Assembly (NCBI RefSeq): GCF_021556395.1
Contig: NZ_JAKGCS010000033.1
Span: 62,001 to 126,000, forward strand
DNA: 64,000 nt
Reading direction: 5' to 3'
Source of the DNA: Acuticoccus kalidii
GTDB lineage: Bacteria; Pseudomonadota; Alphaproteobacteria; Rhizobiales; Amorphaceae
Below, in pieces: positions 62,981 through 64,000 of this stretch. The position numbers and the translations under genes were made by a program. Within the stretch, counting starts at the first letter, position 1. Each line of letters opens with the position of its first letter. The notes below the pieces were generated by a model, which worked only from the letters and a program-made list of their open reading frames with translations, was not told where the DNA came from and did no database searches.

Positions 62981-64000
62981 ATGTGACCGCCTTCTGGGAG
63001 CGCCTCAGCCCGTTCCAGCAGGATCTCGGCCTCTTCGTCGCGCTCCTCGTGCCGGCGCTCCTCGTCGGGCTCGCCTGCGTCGCGGGTTATCGCCCCTATC
63101 GGCTCGTCGGCGCGATGCTGTGGCGCTTTCGCTGGACGAACCTTCTCTTCGTCCTCCTCATCGCCGCGTCGGTGGGCATCGGCGTCGGGCTGATCGCGCA
63201 GGAAAGGGGCCTGCGCCAGGGCACGGCCCGCGCGGCGGAGAAGTTCGACCTCATCGTCGCCGCGCCCGGCAGCGAGATGACGATGCTCCTTGCGGCGGTC
63301 TACCTGCAACCGGCCGACGTGCCGCTGGTGAGCGGCGACGTCTTCAACGAGATCGCCGCCAATCCGCGCGTTGCGATCGCCGCCCCGCTCGCGTTCGGCG
63401 ACAGTTATGAGGGCGCCTCGGTCATCGGGACGACGGCGCAATTCGTGACCCATCTGTCCGGCGCGCTCGGCGCTGGCCGCGTGTTCGAGACCACCGGCGA
63501 GGCGGTCGCCGGGGCCGCCGCCCCGCTCGCGATCGGCGACATTTTCACCCCCGCCCACGGCCATGGCGACGGGGCCGAAGCGGACGCCCATGCCGGCGCC
63601 GACTATCGCGTCGTCGGCAAGATGGCGCCGACGGGCAGCCCCTGGGACCGGGCGATCCTCGTGCCGGTCGAGGCTGTCTGGATGGTTCACGGCCTCGCGC
63701 CCGGCCACGGCCCGGAGTGGGACGGGCGCGTCGGCCCGCCTTTCGCGGCGGACGCCTTTCCCGGAACGCCGGCCATCCTGGTGCGCGCGGACGAGCTTTG
63801 GGCGAACTATGCGCTGCGCTCGGAATATAACCGCAACGACGTGATGGCCTTCTTTCCGGGCGCCGTCCTCGCGCAGCTTCACGGTCTGCTCGGCGATGTG
63901 CGGCAGGTGATGTCGATCCTCGCGATCGCGACACAAATGCTGGTGACGGCCGGGGTCCTCACCGGGCTCGTGGTTCTGACGCGCCTTTATGCCCAGCGCC
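62977..64000 (+). CDS. FtsX-like ABC transporter permease, N-terminal part (runs off window)
   Basis: The frame is open from GTG 62977 to the window end (341 residues visible). Two N-terminal hydrophobic stretches (GLFVALLVPALLVGLACVAG and WTNLLFVLLIAASVGIGVGL) precede a large periplasmic domain (FDLIVAAPGSEMTMLLAAVY), and the FtsX membrane part begins near the end (MLVTAGVLTGLVVLTRLYAQ). A His/Asp-rich loop, PAHGHGDGAEADAHAGADY, could bind metal. It forms a transporter with the upstream ATPase. Confidence 0.9.
   Translation, partial: MNVTAFWERLSPFQQDLGLFVALLVPALLVGLACVAGYRPYRLVGAMLWRFRWTNLLFVLLIAASVGIGVGLIAQERGLRQGTARAAEKFDLIVAAPGSEMTMLLAAVYLQPADVPLVSGDVFNEIAANPRVAIAAPLAFGDSYEGASVIGTTAQFVTHLSGALGAGRVFETTGEAVAGAAAPLAIGDIFTPAHGHGDGAEADAHAGADYRVVGKMAPTGSPWDRAILVPVEAVWMVHGLAPGHGPEWDGRVGPPFAADAFPGTPAILVRADELWANYALRSEYNRNDVMAFFPGAVLAQLHGLLGDVRQVMSILAIATQMLVTAGVLTGLVVLTRLYAQR

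Overview
The window is chromosomal DNA of a high-GC alphaproteobacterium, most likely in the Rhizobiales/Hyphomicrobiales. The evidence is a circularly permuted, two-piece ssrA (tmRNA) gene with tag ANDNYAEARLAA, the alphaproteobacterial C-terminal motif of SspB, CIRCE-controlled groESL, the fumC/DUF4169/ribbon-helix-helix trio and a DUF1127 protein. The genus cannot be fixed from the sequence alone.

Layout. 1-6.1 kb (+): end of proB, then proA, nadD, rsfS, rlmH, an EnvC-like M23 protein and ctpA, mostly joined by 1-4 base overlaps. 6.2-9.1 kb: a DUF423 membrane protein and then about 2 kb with no convincing protein gene; this stretch carries tRNA-Thr(GGU) split by a 221-nt group I intron. 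9.1-11.5 kb (+): XRE regulator, fumC, DUF4169, RHH protein. 11.6-21 kb: AsmA-like protein, FAD oxidoreductase, thioesterase, ClC channel, aminopeptidase P. 21.3-24.8 kb: DUF1127 protein, prmA, groEL and groES behind CIRCE. 25-34 kb: MBL-fold protein, mgsA, sspB, permuted ssrA, excalibur protein, thyA-folA, hflK-hflC-DUF2065-degP.

34-42.6 kb (-) is one long amide-utilisation operon: an AmiC-like cytoplasmic sensor, an AmiR-like ANTAR antiterminator, a five-component Urt/Fmd-type ABC importer, a formamidase/acetamidase and an SDR. Its leader holds a strong intrinsic terminator whose 5' arm overlaps a small hexaloop hairpin, which is the arrangement expected for ANTAR antitermination.

42.6-49.9 kb: a LysR gene divergent from a TRAP transporter, an SMP-30 lactonase and a fused four-carbon acid sugar kinase/PdxA2 dehydrogenase. 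Together these make a plausible route from a tetronate lactone to DHAP. 49.9-59.3 kb: a translationally coupled operon (acyl-CoA ligase, thiolase-like protein lacking the nucleophilic Cys, Zn-ribbon/OB-fold fused to a degenerate SDR, metal-dependent cyclase), with a MarR regulator, an intact SDR and a second TRAP transporter. It looks like catabolism of a CoA-activated acid. 59.3-64 kb: aspartate dehydrogenase, alkaline phosphatase, and the start of an ABC export system (secreted CPFC protein, ATPase, FtsX-like permease running off the end).

The most notable items are the tRNA-Thr group I intron, the AmiC/AmiR leader, the kinase-PdxA2 fusion with a surviving internal ribosome binding site, the degenerate thiolase/DUF35-SDR pair, the CTG start of rlmH and the long acidic tail on HflC. 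All calls come from reading the sequence and from remembered family features; no database search was run.
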